A DNA stretch of 64,000 nucleotides from contig CAVOXB010000012.1 in assembly GCA_963700305.1 (NCBI GenBank), forward strand, positions 1-64,000, written 5' to 3'. The translations under genes and the position numbers were made by a program. The notes beneath the pieces are model-generated. The model made no database searches. It was not told the DNA's origin and saw only the letters and a program-made list of their open reading frames with translations. The stretch's first letter is position 1. Each line of letters opens with the position of its first letter. This DNA comes from Desulfomonile sp963700305. Lineage in GTDB: Bacteria > Desulfobacterota > Desulfomonilia > Desulfomonilales > Desulfomonilaceae. Positions 44,600-54,641 of the stretch are shown piece after piece.

Positions 44600-46639
44600 A
44601 TGTCCAAGCGAGACTTTAGATACTCCATGGAGCAGGAATTGGCCGGTTCCAATCACTCAGGCCACAAGTATCCCTTTTCTGCCATAGTCGGCCAGAATTC
44701 AATGAAACTGGCATTGATACTTAATGCTATTGATCCCGGAGTGGGCGGGCTCTTGATTCGCGGCGAAAAGGGGACTGCTAAATCCACGGCTGTTCGGGCT
44801 CTGGCGAATATTCTTCCTAAAATCCGAGTTTCCTCCTACTGTCCATACTCTTGCGATCCCGATGACATCGCAAATCTGTGCGATGCGTGTCGCGGCAACG
44901 GTATTCCCTCTCGGAAACGCAGAGTGCGAGTTGTTGACCTGCCGCTGAACGCTACTGAAGAAATGGTGGTCGGAGGACTGGACTTCTCCGCGACGATCAG
45001 CGATGGCGCTCGAGTCTTCCAACCTGGGCTCGTGGCCCGAGCGAATCGCGGAATCCTCTACATTGATGAAGTGAATTTGCTTTCGGATCATCTGGTGGAG
45101 TCAATCCTGGACGTTACAGCCTCAGGAGAGAATGTAGTCCAGCGAGAGGGTATATCTCATCGTCATCCTGCCCGCTTTATTCTCGTAGGCACTATGAACC
45201 CCGAGGAAGGCGAACTTCGGCCTCAGTTGTTGGATCGTTTCGGGTTGTTCGTAAACGTGCAAGGCGAGCAAAATGTGTCATCCAGGATCGAGGTGCTTCA
45301 GCGAAGGGATGCCTTTGACCGCTTTCCTCGTGCCTTTTGCGAACAATTCGAGGATGAGGACAAAATGCTGGCAGCGCGAATCTGCCGCGCGCGAGTTATT
45401 CTCCCAAATGTTGAGTTTCCGAAAAATCTCGACGCTCTCATTGCCGAAATCTGCATCGATCACAAGGTAGCAGGCCACAGAGCGGACATAGTCATTGCTC
45501 ATGCAGCCAGGGCTCTGGCGGCCTTTGAAGCTCGTCTCGAGGCGACAGTGGAAGATGTTCACCTGGCTGCGTTTCTTGCCATTCCACATCGATCTCGTAA
45601 GCTTTCGACAACGGAAGATGCGTCGGCGGAGCCCGGCCCACACATCACTGTCCAGAAAAGGCCAAGACAGTGTGGTATCGAACAATATCCCGAACAAGCG
45701 CCCATTTACATGCAGATAGGCGATTCATCTACTGAAAAGCTGCAGTACGGGCCTGTTCGGAAGCCTCAGCAGCGATCCGATAGTCCTGAAGCAATCTTTG
45801 AAATTGGAGAAACCTTTAAAGTCAGAGAAATCGGCCACCGGCCCGACAAGCGCTTCAGACAAACAGCGGGCAAGCGCACGAGAACCGGAACGCGGCACAA
45901 AAAAGGTAGATACGTCAAGAGCACCCCTCACAGGCTGACCAATGATATAGCTTTTGACGCAACGATAAGGGCAGCAGCAGCGAATCAATCCAAAACCAGA
46001 GATGAAAAACACCTTGCTGTGACGATCAGAAATGAGGACATTCGAGAAAAAGTTCGAGAGACCCGAACAGGGAACTTCCTGCTTTTCATAGTCGATGCAA
46101 GTGGGTCTATGGGTGCAAAGGGTCGCATGGTCGCGTCCAAGGGAGCGATTATGTCGCTGCTGAACGATGCGTATCAAAAACGTGATCGTGTGGCTATGGT
46201 TTCCTTTCGCAAGAACGAGGCCGTTGTGAACCTGCCTCCCACTTCCTCGATTTACCGGGCAGCAAAGTTTTTGCAGGAGCTACCTGTGGGCGGAAAAACA
46301 CCACTGGCCGCCGGTCTTCGCAAAGGACAAGGAGTGCTGCGCAACGTGATGCTCAAAGATCCCGCGTGTCGGCCGATTCTGATCATTATCACGGACGGAA
46401 AAGCCAACGAGAGCATCGGGAAAGGAGATCCGTTCTGGGAGGCGCTCTCAGCCGCAAAAGGTCTTGCTTCTGACGACCGGATCAAATCGATCGTGGTTGA
46501 TGCGGAGGAGCAAGGGGGTTTTCGATACGCGTTTTCTGCGAGACTCGCTGAAATTTTGCACGCAGAGTATTTTAGAATCAAAGACTTAAGAGCTGATGTC
46601 TTGCTGGAGATTGTCAGAAGTGGAGGGACAAAGGCGTGA
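44600..46639 (+). CDS. Magnesium/cobalt chelatase-type ATPase, ChlI-ChlD fusion
   Basis: 679 residues. The N-terminal AAA+ (ChlI) domain has FSAIVGQNSMKLALILNAID, Walker A LIRGEKGTAKSTAVRALA, the CPYSCDPDD insertion, Walker B GILYIDEVNLL and PQLLDRFGLFVNV. A basic, low-complexity linker (about residues 340-470, RFRQTAGKRTRTGTRHKKGR) leads to a C-terminal VWA domain with the MIDAS motif LLFIVDASGSMGAKGRM and PVGGKTPLAAGL. Such fusions drive metal insertion (Mg, Co, Ni) into tetrapyrroles with a large CobN/ChlH-like subunit, or serve as MoxR-like chaperones. No CobN/ChlH gene is in the window, so the substrate metal is unknown. Stand-alone gene. Confidence 0.85.
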   Translation: MSKRDFRYSMEQELAGSNHSGHKYPFSAIVGQNSMKLALILNAIDPGVGGLLIRGEKGTAKSTAVRALANILPKIRVSSYCPYSCDPDDIANLCDACRGNGIPSRKRRVRVVDLPLNATEEMVVGGLDFSATISDGARVFQPGLVARANRGILYIDEVNLLSDHLVESILDVTASGENVVQREGISHRHPARFILVGTMNPEEGELRPQLLDRFGLFVNVQGEQNVSSRIEVLQRRDAFDRFPRAFCEQFEDEDKMLAARICRARVILPNVEFPKNLDALIAEICIDHKVAGHRADIVIAHAARALAAFEARLEATVEDVHLAAFLAIPHRSRKLSTTEDASAEPGPHITVQKRPRQCGIEQYPEQAPIYMQIGDSSTEKLQYGPVRKPQQRSDSPEAIFEIGETFKVREIGHRPDKRFRQTAGKRTRTGTRHKKGRYVKSTPHRLTNDIAFDATIRAAAANQSKTRDEKHLAVTIRNEDIREKVRETRTGNFLLFIVDASGSMGAKGRMVASKGAIMSLLNDAYQKRDRVAMVSFRKNEAVVNLPPTSSIYRAAKFLQELPVGGKTPLAAGLRKGQGVLRNVMLKDPACRPILIIITDGKANESIGKGDPFWEALSAAKGLASDDRIKSIVVDAEEQGGFRYAFSARLAEILHAEYFRIKDLRADVLLEIVRSGGTKA

Positions 46640-46896
46640 GAGCTGCCTCAGAACCCGGACTGAGCCCACCTTCGGCCCTGTGTTAAATGAATTAACGCAC
46701 ATTGACATAAATGCCTACTCCCGGTTCTTGTTTTCACTTGACAAAGGCCGTCGGGTGGGTAATGATCACTTACCATTCTGGTTGCTGAATTGACCAGATC
46801 ATTATAAGGTCATTAATTCAAGCTGTTATACCCAATACAATGAAGTAGGCTACATTCACCGACAAATCGCCGGACACCCCGGCCGGAGGCTACACC

Positions 46897-48090
46897 ATGG
46901 CGGATAAATACGTAATCGTGGGGGCAAAACGGACTCCCTTCGGCAAATACCTCGGTGCGCTCTCGGAAACCGAGCCTGTCGACCTGGGGGTTCACGCCGG
47001 CAGGGCTGCGCTTAACGACCAGGGAAAGGATTTGACAGAGGAAATCGATCAAGTTTTCGTCGGGAATTGTATACCTCCCGCTTTTGAGACGGGTTCCGTC
47101 ACTGGCAGGCAGATAGCTTTGAAGCTTGGAGTGGACAAGTTCACAATAACGCTCGATACAGCCTGCTGTTCACCATTGACCGCATTGAGAATGGCGCATT
47201 GGGGACTGCGTCTTGGTGAGATTTCATCCGCCCTGGTGATCGGTGTGGAAGCAATGAGCCTCGTGCCTCACATGTCTCGCAAATTGAGGGCTGGTGTTCG
47301 CATCGGCGAGGTGAAGCTCGTCGATCAGCTGTTTCCCATTAGTTACCCGAATTACAATCCTGTTGCTGTGGACGCCTCGGACGGAGCTGAAAAGTATCAG
47401 GTTCCCAAGCGAATGCTGGATGCATGGGCAATGGGATCGCAACTAAAATGGGCAAAGGCCCAGGAGAGCCGTAAGTTCAAAGATGAGATCGTACCCATAA
47501 CGGTCAAAAAGGGCAAGGAAAAGATTCGGTTCGAGGTTGATGAGTCGCCTCGCCCTCACGGAAATCTGGCTGCTATAGAGCAGCTTCCAACGGTGTTCGG
47601 CGCTAAGACTACCACAGCAGGAAACGCTCCAGGTTTAAACGATGGCGCTTCAGCGATGGTGGTAATGACCGAGCGCCGGTCGTTGGAACTGGGCTTGAAG
47701 CCCCTCGGAGAAATTGTTGAAATGACGGGTGAGACCGATATGCCGTACGGCATTTCGTGGATCCCGGCCTTAACCATAAAAAAGGCCCTGAAACGGGCAA
47801 GTCTGGGTCTTCACAGCATAGATCTCATCGAAATCAACGAAGCTTTCGCTGCAATGCCGCTCGTGAGCGACAAGATCCTCGCTGAAGGCGACACCGAGAA
47901 ATGGCACGAGCTTCTCCAGAAGACAAACGTAAACGGCGGCGCAATAGCGATAGGACATCCTGTTGGCGCTTCTGGCCTCAGGATTACGATGTCAATGATG
48001 TATGAGCTTCGTCGCCGCGGCGGAGGCCTGGGGGTTGCGGCAATTTGCGGCGGGCTGACCCAGGGCGAGGCAGCCATAATACGGGTTTGA
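46897..48090 (+). CDS. Thiolase (acetyl-CoA acyltransferase)
   Basis: 397 residues; GGAGG before the ATG. The acylated Cys is in TLDTACCSPLTALRM (about residue 92), the general-base His in NGGAIAIGHPVGASG, and IDLIEINEAFAAMPL and AICGGLTQGEAAI complete the active site. The C-terminal Cys motif reads CGGLTQG rather than CxGxGQG, a mild variant. It catalyses thiolytic cleavage of 3-ketoacyl-CoA, the last beta-oxidation step (or the reverse condensation). First gene of the cluster, 15 bases before the hydratase/dehydrogenase gene, so co-transcribed. Confidence 0.92.
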   Translation: MADKYVIVGAKRTPFGKYLGALSETEPVDLGVHAGRAALNDQGKDLTEEIDQVFVGNCIPPAFETGSVTGRQIALKLGVDKFTITLDTACCSPLTALRMAHWGLRLGEISSALVIGVEAMSLVPHMSRKLRAGVRIGEVKLVDQLFPISYPNYNPVAVDASDGAEKYQVPKRMLDAWAMGSQLKWAKAQESRKFKDEIVPITVKKGKEKIRFEVDESPRPHGNLAAIEQLPTVFGAKTTTAGNAPGLNDGASAMVVMTERRSLELGLKPLGEIVEMTGETDMPYGISWIPALTIKKALKRASLGLHSIDLIEINEAFAAMPLVSDKILAEGDTEKWHELLQKTNVNGGAIAIGHPVGASGLRITMSMMYELRRRGGGLGVAAICGGLTQGEAAIIRV

Positions 48091-48104
48091 GAAAGGGGAA
48101 AATC

Positions 48105-50203
48105 ATGCCGGAAGTCGCATATATATTGGATCAGGCTTCAAATATTGCCACTTTTATCATAGACACTGCAGGCCCGGTTAACACTATCGGCCAAAAATTC
48201 GTAACCGATCTGGAAAAAGCTTCTGCGAAAGCCGTACAAGATGGCGTGCGTGGTGTGCTGATCGTATCCGGAAAGAAAAAGAGTTTTCTCGACGGAGCCA
48301 ACCTTAAAGAGATCATGACTGGGGGGACTCCTCAGACCGTCAGGCAGGTTGTCCAGAGATACCAGGACTCGCTTGCTTTCCTGGCGAAGTGCCCTTTTCC
48401 GGTCGTGGCTGCGTTGGATGGCCAGACAGCTCTTGGAGGTGGCTTCGAGCTCCTTTTGTGGGCATGCGACTATGTGTTTTCCACTCCAGGTTCTAAAGTT
48501 GGTCTACCTGAGGTCAGTGTGGGACTTTTTCCTGCAGGGGGAGGAACACAGACCCTGAAGGGGGTCGTAGGGTTCAAGACTGCTGTGGAGATGATAACCA
48601 CTGCAAGGGTGACGGCAGTCGATGATCTTGCCGATTCCGGAGTCTTCACCATTTGTCCCGCTGCTGAACTCAAGTCTCGCTCTGCGAAATGGATACAGGG
48701 AAATCAGAGCATAATTAATCGCAATTACGATCCCAGCTATGCCGAACCGGAAGCTTTATCTCTGGAAGAGAAACAGACAGTGCTAAACAGGACCCGTTTT
48801 CGTTACACTGTCAGCCCTTACCGGCCATATTTGCTTGCAGCAATAGAAGCTCTGGAAGCCGGACTTTCCCTGCCATTCGAAGATGCCGTGAAAAAAGAAG
48901 TCGACTTGTTCGTCCCCTTGCTGTTCCACGAGAATAGCCTCAACAAGATCGACCTTTTCTTTTTGGTCACCAGTCTCGCTCCGAAGCTCGTCAGGGTCGA
49001 TCAGTCAAAAGCCGTGAATGTGGACAAGATAGCAGTCATCGGTACGGGTTTGATGGGTCAGGGAATCGCTCAGGTGGGTGCGGACAAAGGCATAAAGACT
49101 GTTCTTATAGACATTGACGAAGCCAGGGTAAGAGATTCTCTCCAAACCATAACTAATAGCCTTGAGGATCTGGTTGCCAAAGGACGTTGGAGCAAAGCCA
49201 GAAAAGATACCGTCTTGGGAAACTTGAGTTGCACCACAGACTATTCGGATCTAGCGGACGTGCCGCTGGTAATAGAGTGTGTGTTCGAAAACCTGGAGCT
49301 GAAGAAGCTAATCCTCGCACAGGTTCAGGCTGTAAATCCGGATGCGATTTTCGTGTCTAACACGTCTACTATTCCAATGGCCGAGATCTCTGCGGGAGCT
49401 AAAAGGCCTGAACAAGTTGTAGGAATGCACTATTTCTCGCCTGTCCCATTGATGCCGCTTCTCGAAGTGATTCAGGGGCCGGCTTCCAGCAAGGCTGCGG
49501 TAGCCACTGCTGTTACCCTTGGACGGGCCATGGGGAAGACTGTCATCTTGGTGGGGGATGGACCCGGATTTTACACCAGTCGAACTTTCGGCAATTTCGT
49601 TATGAACGGGATACGGCTTGCCGAATTGGGGGTTTCCCCGTGGGAAATAGACTTGCTCGCTTTGCAGGCAGGTTTTCCCCAGGGTCCGCTTCACATTTAC
49701 GGGACTACAGGTGGCAGCGTTATTTATCATGCGGGCAGTTTTATGGCTGAAAAGTTTCCCGATAGGATGGATCTTCCCCATACCATCACTCGGCTGTACG
49801 AAGGGGGTTACGTCGGTGCGGGCAAGCCTTGCTTCTATATTGATTCCAAGAAAATGACCCGCGATGAATCAGTCCTGGAGCTCATTGTCCGTACGGAAGG
49901 ATATCCCATTCCAACAGACCAGGAAGTCAAGGATGTGCTTCTCTTGGGGATGGTCAATGAGGCTTTCTGGTGCTTGAGCGATGGGGTACCAAAGACTATT
50001 ACAGCATGGACCTTGGCGCTGTTCTGGGTATTGGATTTCCTGATTGCTGGCACGGCCCGGGGCGTTACGTAAGCCTGAAGGGGGTGTCTAATATCAAAGC
50101 CCGTCTGGAAGAGCTGGCCGAGAAATTCAATATGCCTGCGCTGAAACCCGCGCCTGAGTTTGCCCGGCTGATCGCGTGCGGACTGGAGTCCTCACTGATT
50201 TGA
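48105..50203 (+). pseudogene. Bifunctional enoyl-CoA hydratase/3-hydroxyacyl-CoA dehydrogenase (FadJ/FadB-like), frameshift near the C-terminus
   Basis: Start ATG 48105 (GGGG ribosome site). Residues 1-190: crotonase fold with the oxyanion-hole and catalytic region DGQTALGGGFELLLWACDYV and GLPEVSVGLFPAGGG. Residues 305-490: NAD-binding IAVIGTGLMGQGIAQVGADK and GMHYFSPVPLMPLLEV with the catalytic His. Residues 490 onward: C-terminal 3HCDH domains. At about 49990 a base seems missing; the other frame reads DYYSMDLGAVLGIGFPDCWHG, YVSLKGVSNIKARLEELAEK and ends at 50203. Unshifted, the ORF ends at 50072 with an unrelated tail. It performs hydration and oxidation between the acyl-CoA dehydrogenase and thiolase steps. 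A single indel, possibly an error; restored length about 699. Confidence 0.88.
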
Positions 50204-50321
50204 AACTCGCACCGAGGGGACTTCTCACGTGAACCACGAATCGGAGTTGACAAGGTAATTGCCTCAGAGACGCTTTTCAGTTACGTTTGGCCCAAAAAAT
50301 ATGACAGGCCAATGAATGAAG

Positions 50322-50949
50322 ATGAACTACTCGGAACGAAATAAGAATGGCGATAAAGAACGGCCTTTCCCTCCAGGTCGGACCAAAATAGTCGAGGCTT
50401 TGAAGTTTCTCTTGGAGGAGAAAGAGTTCAACGCCATCACAACTGCCGAGATCGCGAAGACTGCCGGCGTTACGGAAGCTTTGATCTACAAGGTACTTTC
50501 AGGATAAACGAGACCTACTTCATCAAGTACTGAATGAATACGTTGAGTTTTTCCTTTCAAGGGCGGAGACAGACCTAAGAGGGATAAAGGGTTCCCTCAA
50601 CAAGCTGCGCAAACTTATTTGGTCCCACATCAACATGTATGCAACCAGCAGGGTGTTCGCAAAAATACTTGTGCTGGAAGTGCGCAACTATCCCGACTAC
50701 TTCAAGAGCCACGCTTACGAGACGGTCCAGAGATATGCTCAGATCGTCCTGGAAATTATAGAGGAAGGCGTCCAAAACGGGGAAATACGACAGGATCTGA
50801 GCCCGACGTCGATAAGACAAATCATACTGGGGGGCATTGAGCATCTGTGTCTTCCCGGCGTGATCTTCAACGGTGAAATTTCCCCGGACGATCTTACTGA
50901 AGACCTTTGTGAGCTTATTTTCTACGGGATAGCTGCTGATAGGAAATAG
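50322..50949 (+). pseudogene. TetR-family regulator of the fatty-acid cluster, one frameshift
   Basis: The HTH region KIVEALKFLLEEKEFNAITT, AEIAKTAGVTEALIYK is open to 50505. An inserted G after the YK codons (about 50493) shifts the frame; the other frame gives YFQDKRDLLHQVLNEYVEFF, then ATSRVFAKILVLEVRNYPDY and IIEEGVQNGEIRQDLSPTSI to 50949. Restored, about 208 residues: a TetR/FadR-type repressor that would bind acyl-CoA or a related ligand and control the surrounding operon (inference from position). The break falls at the end of the recognition helix. Start ambiguous between 50316 and 50322. Confidence 0.85.
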
Positions 50950-50970
50950 AAGAATTCTCAAGCGGCATGG

Positions 50971-52128
50971 ATGCAGGAGTCGAAAGTGGAAATCATAAGC
51001 TATGAGGAAGAACACAGGATTTTCAGAGAAGCTCTGAGAAAATTCTTCGACAAGGAAGTGGTTCCGTATATCGAAGAATGGGAAGAAGCTGGAATAGTTC
51101 CTACGAGCGTGTGGCAAAAAATGGGCGAACAGGGCTTCCTGTGTATGCAGGTCCCTGAAGAATACGGCGGTATGGGTGTAGATTTTCTCTATTCCGTAAT
51201 TCTCATGGAGGAACTCGGCCGGAGCAATTTCTTCGGTTTGCTTGCTCCGCTTCACAGCGACATAGTGGTCCCATACATAATTTCCTATGCTTCAGATGAA
51301 TTGAAGAGCAAGTATCTTCCTGGTTGCGTTTCCGGGGAAACTATAACAGCGGTGGCAATGACCGAGCCCAACGCTGGAAGCGATCTTGCTGGGATTCGTA
51401 CTACCGCAATCGAAGACGGTGACCACATCGTAATAAACGGACAGAAGACCTTTATAAGCAATGGCATAACCGCAGATCTGGTCGTGCTGGCAACCAGAGA
51501 CCCAAAAGTTGAGAATCCCCATAAGGCAATAGATTTATACCTGGTTGAGGCCGGCACTCCAGGATTTGAGAAGGGAAGAAAACTCAAGAAGATAGGTTGG
51601 CACAGCCAGGACACTGCAGAGCTTTACTTCAATGATTGCCGTGTGCCCAAAGCGAACCGCCTGGGTCAAAAAGGCGGCGGATTTGTGATGCTCATGGAAA
51701 AATTGCAGCAAGAGCGACTGGTGTGCTGCGTAGGCGCAATGGCTTCAGCAGAGAATATCTTCAGGCTAACGATGAAATACTGTAATGAGCGAACCGCTTT
51801 CGGCAAACCGATTTCCAAATTCCAGAACACTCAGTTCAAGCTGGTGGAAATGGCTACTGAGCTAAAGCTCGGCCGCACGTTTTTGGACAAGCTCATTATG
51901 GAACACGTCGAGAAGCGTGACGTAGTCACGGAAGTCTCCATGGCCAAATTCTGGATAACCGAGACTGCGATGCGTGTCATTGACACTTGTCTCCAACTTC
52001 ACGGCGGTTATGGATACTGTGAGGAATATCCTGTCGCAAGGGCATGGCGAGACATGAGAGTCTTTTCGATTTTTGCCGGCACCAACGAGATAATGAAGAC
52101 TATAGTGGCAAAACGTATGGGGTTATAA
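50971..52128 (+). CDS. Acyl-CoA dehydrogenase
   Basis: 385 residues. N-terminal helical domain, then the FAD-contact strand AVAMTEPNAGSDLAGIRTTA, the second strand GQKTFISNGITADLVVL, and the C-terminal helical domain with LQLHGGYGYCEEYPVARAWR and FSIFAGTNEIMKTIVA. The Glu in GTNE is the likely catalytic base. It catalyses alpha,beta-dehydrogenation of an acyl-CoA, feeding electrons to ETF (no etf genes here). It lies 21 bases after the TetR gene on the same strand, so it shares the operon. Chain-length preference cannot be read off. Confidence 0.93.
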   Translation: MQESKVEIISYEEEHRIFREALRKFFDKEVVPYIEEWEEAGIVPTSVWQKMGEQGFLCMQVPEEYGGMGVDFLYSVILMEELGRSNFFGLLAPLHSDIVVPYIISYASDELKSKYLPGCVSGETITAVAMTEPNAGSDLAGIRTTAIEDGDHIVINGQKTFISNGITADLVVLATRDPKVENPHKAIDLYLVEAGTPGFEKGRKLKKIGWHSQDTAELYFNDCRVPKANRLGQKGGGFVMLMEKLQQERLVCCVGAMASAENIFRLTMKYCNERTAFGKPISKFQNTQFKLVEMATELKLGRTFLDKLIMEHVEKRDVVTEVSMAKFWITETAMRVIDTCLQLHGGYGYCEEYPVARAWRDMRVFSIFAGTNEIMKTIVAKRMGL

Positions 52129-52335
52129 TCCATAGGCGTCAAAACAAGCAGTGCAGATGATGCGGGGAATGACCTTCGTGTGGCAGCGGCATGGTGCGAA
52201 ACACCCTATTAGTGGCCCTTATCCGACATTATCTTGACAGTAGACGGGTCTTGCCGACTTCATCCTCGCTTGGTTATTCTGACTTCTCTAAGCCCCGATA
52301 TCCTTTGTTCAACATGAACGGTTAATGGAGACATC

Positions 52336-53484
52336 ATGCAAGCACTCTCCGGCCTCAAAATTGTGGATCTGAGCATGAATTTGCCCGGCCCGTACATGAC
52401 GTGGCTGCTGGCCACGTTGGGTGCAGAAGTAGTGAAAATAGAGAACCCTGCAGGCGGCGACTATGCTCGAGCACTCGGTGGTCAGGGCCAGAGTTCACCT
52501 TTTTTCGCGGCGGTAAACAGGAACAAGAAGAGCGTTACCCTGAATCTAAAACATGAGGATGGTCGAAAAATCTTCATGGATTTGTTGGACTGGTATGACG
52601 TGCTGGTTGAAGGCTTCAGGCCCGGCACTATGGAGCGCCTCGGTGTTGGATACGACATTACCAGTGCTCGCAATCCCCGGCTGATTCACGTTTCTATAAC
52701 CGGCTACGGACACGATGGTCCTTACAGACTGCGTGCGGGACACGATCTGAACTACTTGTCGCTTGCCGGAATTATAGGCATGACCGGAACCAGGGACGGT
52801 CAGCCGGGGATTCCGGGGATTCAGGTGGCAGATCTTGCTGGAGGAGCTCTCCTTGGGCTGACAGGTCTTCTTGCCGCGATAATTCAGCGTGAGAAAACCG
52901 GTCGCGGTCAGTTCGTGGATGCAGCAATGTTCGACGGTTCAATGTCAATGGCGACCATGGTCTTTGCCGGAGTCGCGGCCGGCATGGAAATTCCCGAACC
53001 GGGAAGAATGATGCTCAACGGGCGATTTCCATGTTATGGATTGTATGCTACTAAAGACGGGAAATATATGTCTCTCGGAGCGCTTGAACCCAAATTCTGG
53101 CTGAACTTCTGCGATGCAGTTGGAAGACCCGACCTTAAAGCGGGCCAGTTCGGAGGCCAGGAAACAATAGATCAGGTCAACGATATATTCAGGTCGCACA
53201 CACGAGATGAATGGCTGGAATTCCTGAAGAGTGTCGATGCTTGCTGCGAGCCGGTCCTGAATCTTGCAGAGGCAGTTGAGAGTCCTCTGGCAAAGGCCCG
53301 TAAGATGGTGAGCAGATCTTCTGGCGGGATGAGCGCTATTGCGTGTCCCCTGAAGCTCTCGGATTCGCCTTTGCCTGATGAGGCGCCTGCTCCGGATCTG
53401 GGTAGGGACAATGAGGAAATACTGGGCAGCTTAGGATTCTCCTCGGATGATCTTGCTTCTCTGGCTCAGAAAGGCGTTATCTAG
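52336..53484 (+). CDS. CaiB/BaiF-type (class III) CoA-transferase
   Basis: 382 residues. LSGLKIVDLSMNLPGPYMTW, LGAEVVKIENPAGGDYAR, AAVNRNKKSVTLNLKHEDGR, and VEGFRPGTMERLGVGYD are the class III signature regions. The catalytic Asp sits in RGQFVDAAMFDGSMSM (about residue 190). The enzyme swaps CoA between an acyl-CoA and a free acid. It lies about 207 bases after the acyl-CoA dehydrogenase, the same strand, and probably activates the substrate of the beta-oxidation cluster. Intact. Confidence 0.92.
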   Translation: MQALSGLKIVDLSMNLPGPYMTWLLATLGAEVVKIENPAGGDYARALGGQGQSSPFFAAVNRNKKSVTLNLKHEDGRKIFMDLLDWYDVLVEGFRPGTMERLGVGYDITSARNPRLIHVSITGYGHDGPYRLRAGHDLNYLSLAGIIGMTGTRDGQPGIPGIQVADLAGGALLGLTGLLAAIIQREKTGRGQFVDAAMFDGSMSMATMVFAGVAAGMEIPEPGRMMLNGRFPCYGLYATKDGKYMSLGALEPKFWLNFCDAVGRPDLKAGQFGGQETIDQVNDIFRSHTRDEWLEFLKSVDACCEPVLNLAEAVESPLAKARKMVSRSSGGMSAIACPLKLSDSPLPDEAPAPDLGRDNEEILGSLGFSSDDLASLAQKGVI

Positions 53485-53731
53485 TCACTTGTTAATTAGT
53501 TGAAGACAAAGAGACCTGGAAGTGTCAAAATATATATTACCGTCCAACAGTACATTGGGACGATTGGCAGCATCAATGAGTCTGGATCGATGGACGTTTT
53601 AGCGAGACGCTCATCTGCTTATAAAGTTGATAGATATTCAGGTGGTGAATTGGGAGCTCATTGAACCCACCTTGTCAAATGAAATTGCTATATAAAATGG
53701 ATCTGACACCTTCCAAGAAAGGAGTTCAGCT

Positions 53732-54259
53732 ATGGAGTACAAGAGCATCGACGGCCCAGTCTATTCGTGGCACGCGATGAGCCCGCCGATCGTCAATTCC
53801 GGTTTGGCGACCCAATACGGCATCAAGGCGCCGTGCATGGTGGAACCCGGACAGTTCGTGGGCATTGAAGTCGGCGGTAATGTGAAGCTTAGACTTCTGG
53901 TTGATCGTGGGACAAGGAAAATAACGTGCCACGGGTCCATCGATTGGATCAAAACCGACGAGACCACAGGTAAGAGTTACGTCGGTTTCGGCAGCCTATC
54001 GCTGAGTGATGAGGAATTCCGCATTCTTGAGCGAAATTTCGTGGACGAAACGTCAGAAATTGTCGAATTTGTGCCAAGACTCAGAGAAAAGGCCGTGGAA
54101 GCTGAAAGCGTTATTCTCGCTGATGTGGCACATGAAATTATGCGATACAAAGCCGTGCATTTTCCTGTGAGCGTTATCGAAGCCATCGATTTGATGCGCG
54201 GAGACACCCCTTTTTCTGAATTCGTGGTGAATGCAGTACGCCAATATATTAAGCAGTGA
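53732..54259 (+). CDS. PilZ-like domain protein with C-terminal ribbon-helix-helix-like segment (tentative)
   Basis: 175 residues; AAGAAAGGAG before the ATG. Residues 30-110 are beta-rich (VKLRLLVDRGTRKITCHGSI, DWIKTDETTGKSYVGFGSLS) ending in LSDEEFRILERNFVDE, a pattern I associate with PilZ-like folds, though the RxxxR motif is missing. Residues 138-175 (FPVSVIEAIDLMRGDTPFSE, FVVNAVRQYIKQ) resemble the second half of ribbon-helix-helix proteins that end in (R)GDTPFSEFVR(D)AIRxYI. If both readings hold it would be a small DNA-binding regulator with a sensor domain. Stand-alone gene; moderate confidence that it is real, low on function. Confidence 0.6.
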   Translation: MEYKSIDGPVYSWHAMSPPIVNSGLATQYGIKAPCMVEPGQFVGIEVGGNVKLRLLVDRGTRKITCHGSIDWIKTDETTGKSYVGFGSLSLSDEEFRILERNFVDETSEIVEFVPRLREKAVEAESVILADVAHEIMRYKAVHFPVSVIEAIDLMRGDTPFSEFVVNAVRQYIKQ

Positions 54260-54641
54260 GCTGCTTTTCATTAGAGCCAGCGACTCGCCGGACCACGACC
54301 CACGAAATGCCGGTCCGACTAATTGTCCAGCGAGGCGCCAGATCGTTTCACTCCGGGCAACAAGCCTTGAGAGACAATTGCAAGTACGAGCGAGAATGAG
54401 TAGTTCTAGCAGTAACCAAAAGTAATGTCCTTTTCCTCGTCATTTCTGCCTAGGGAGGAATCCAGAGTCTGGACCTCGGATCGAGTCCGGAGTGACAGGT
54501 TGCCATTCCCGCAAACAGGACAAGAATTTTGGCAAGTGGTATAATCTGCCATAATTTCAGAGAACCACTCTAATTGACATACTGAATCCAAAACTCGTTA
54601 TTGCGCATCCATTTGTCAAACATGGATAAAGGGGGAATACA
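54260..54641. repeat. Intergenic stretch containing a palindromic repeat (CGTCATT...GAGTGACA type)
   Basis: About 380 bases without a real gene. Positions 54438-54497 match the widespread repeat whose translation reads like IQTLDSSLxRNDE (here LDSSLGRNDEE on the minus strand): a TCCAGAGTCTGGA core and GGAC...GTCC arms. The rest is unremarkable; the ribosome site for the next gene lies at 54631-54636 (AAAGGGGG). Confidence 0.65.

Noticed and set aside
54406..54591. 61-codon minus-strand frame with Cys residues
   Set aside because: Its C-terminal part is the translation of a dispersed palindromic repeat (LDSSLGRNDEE), not a protein.
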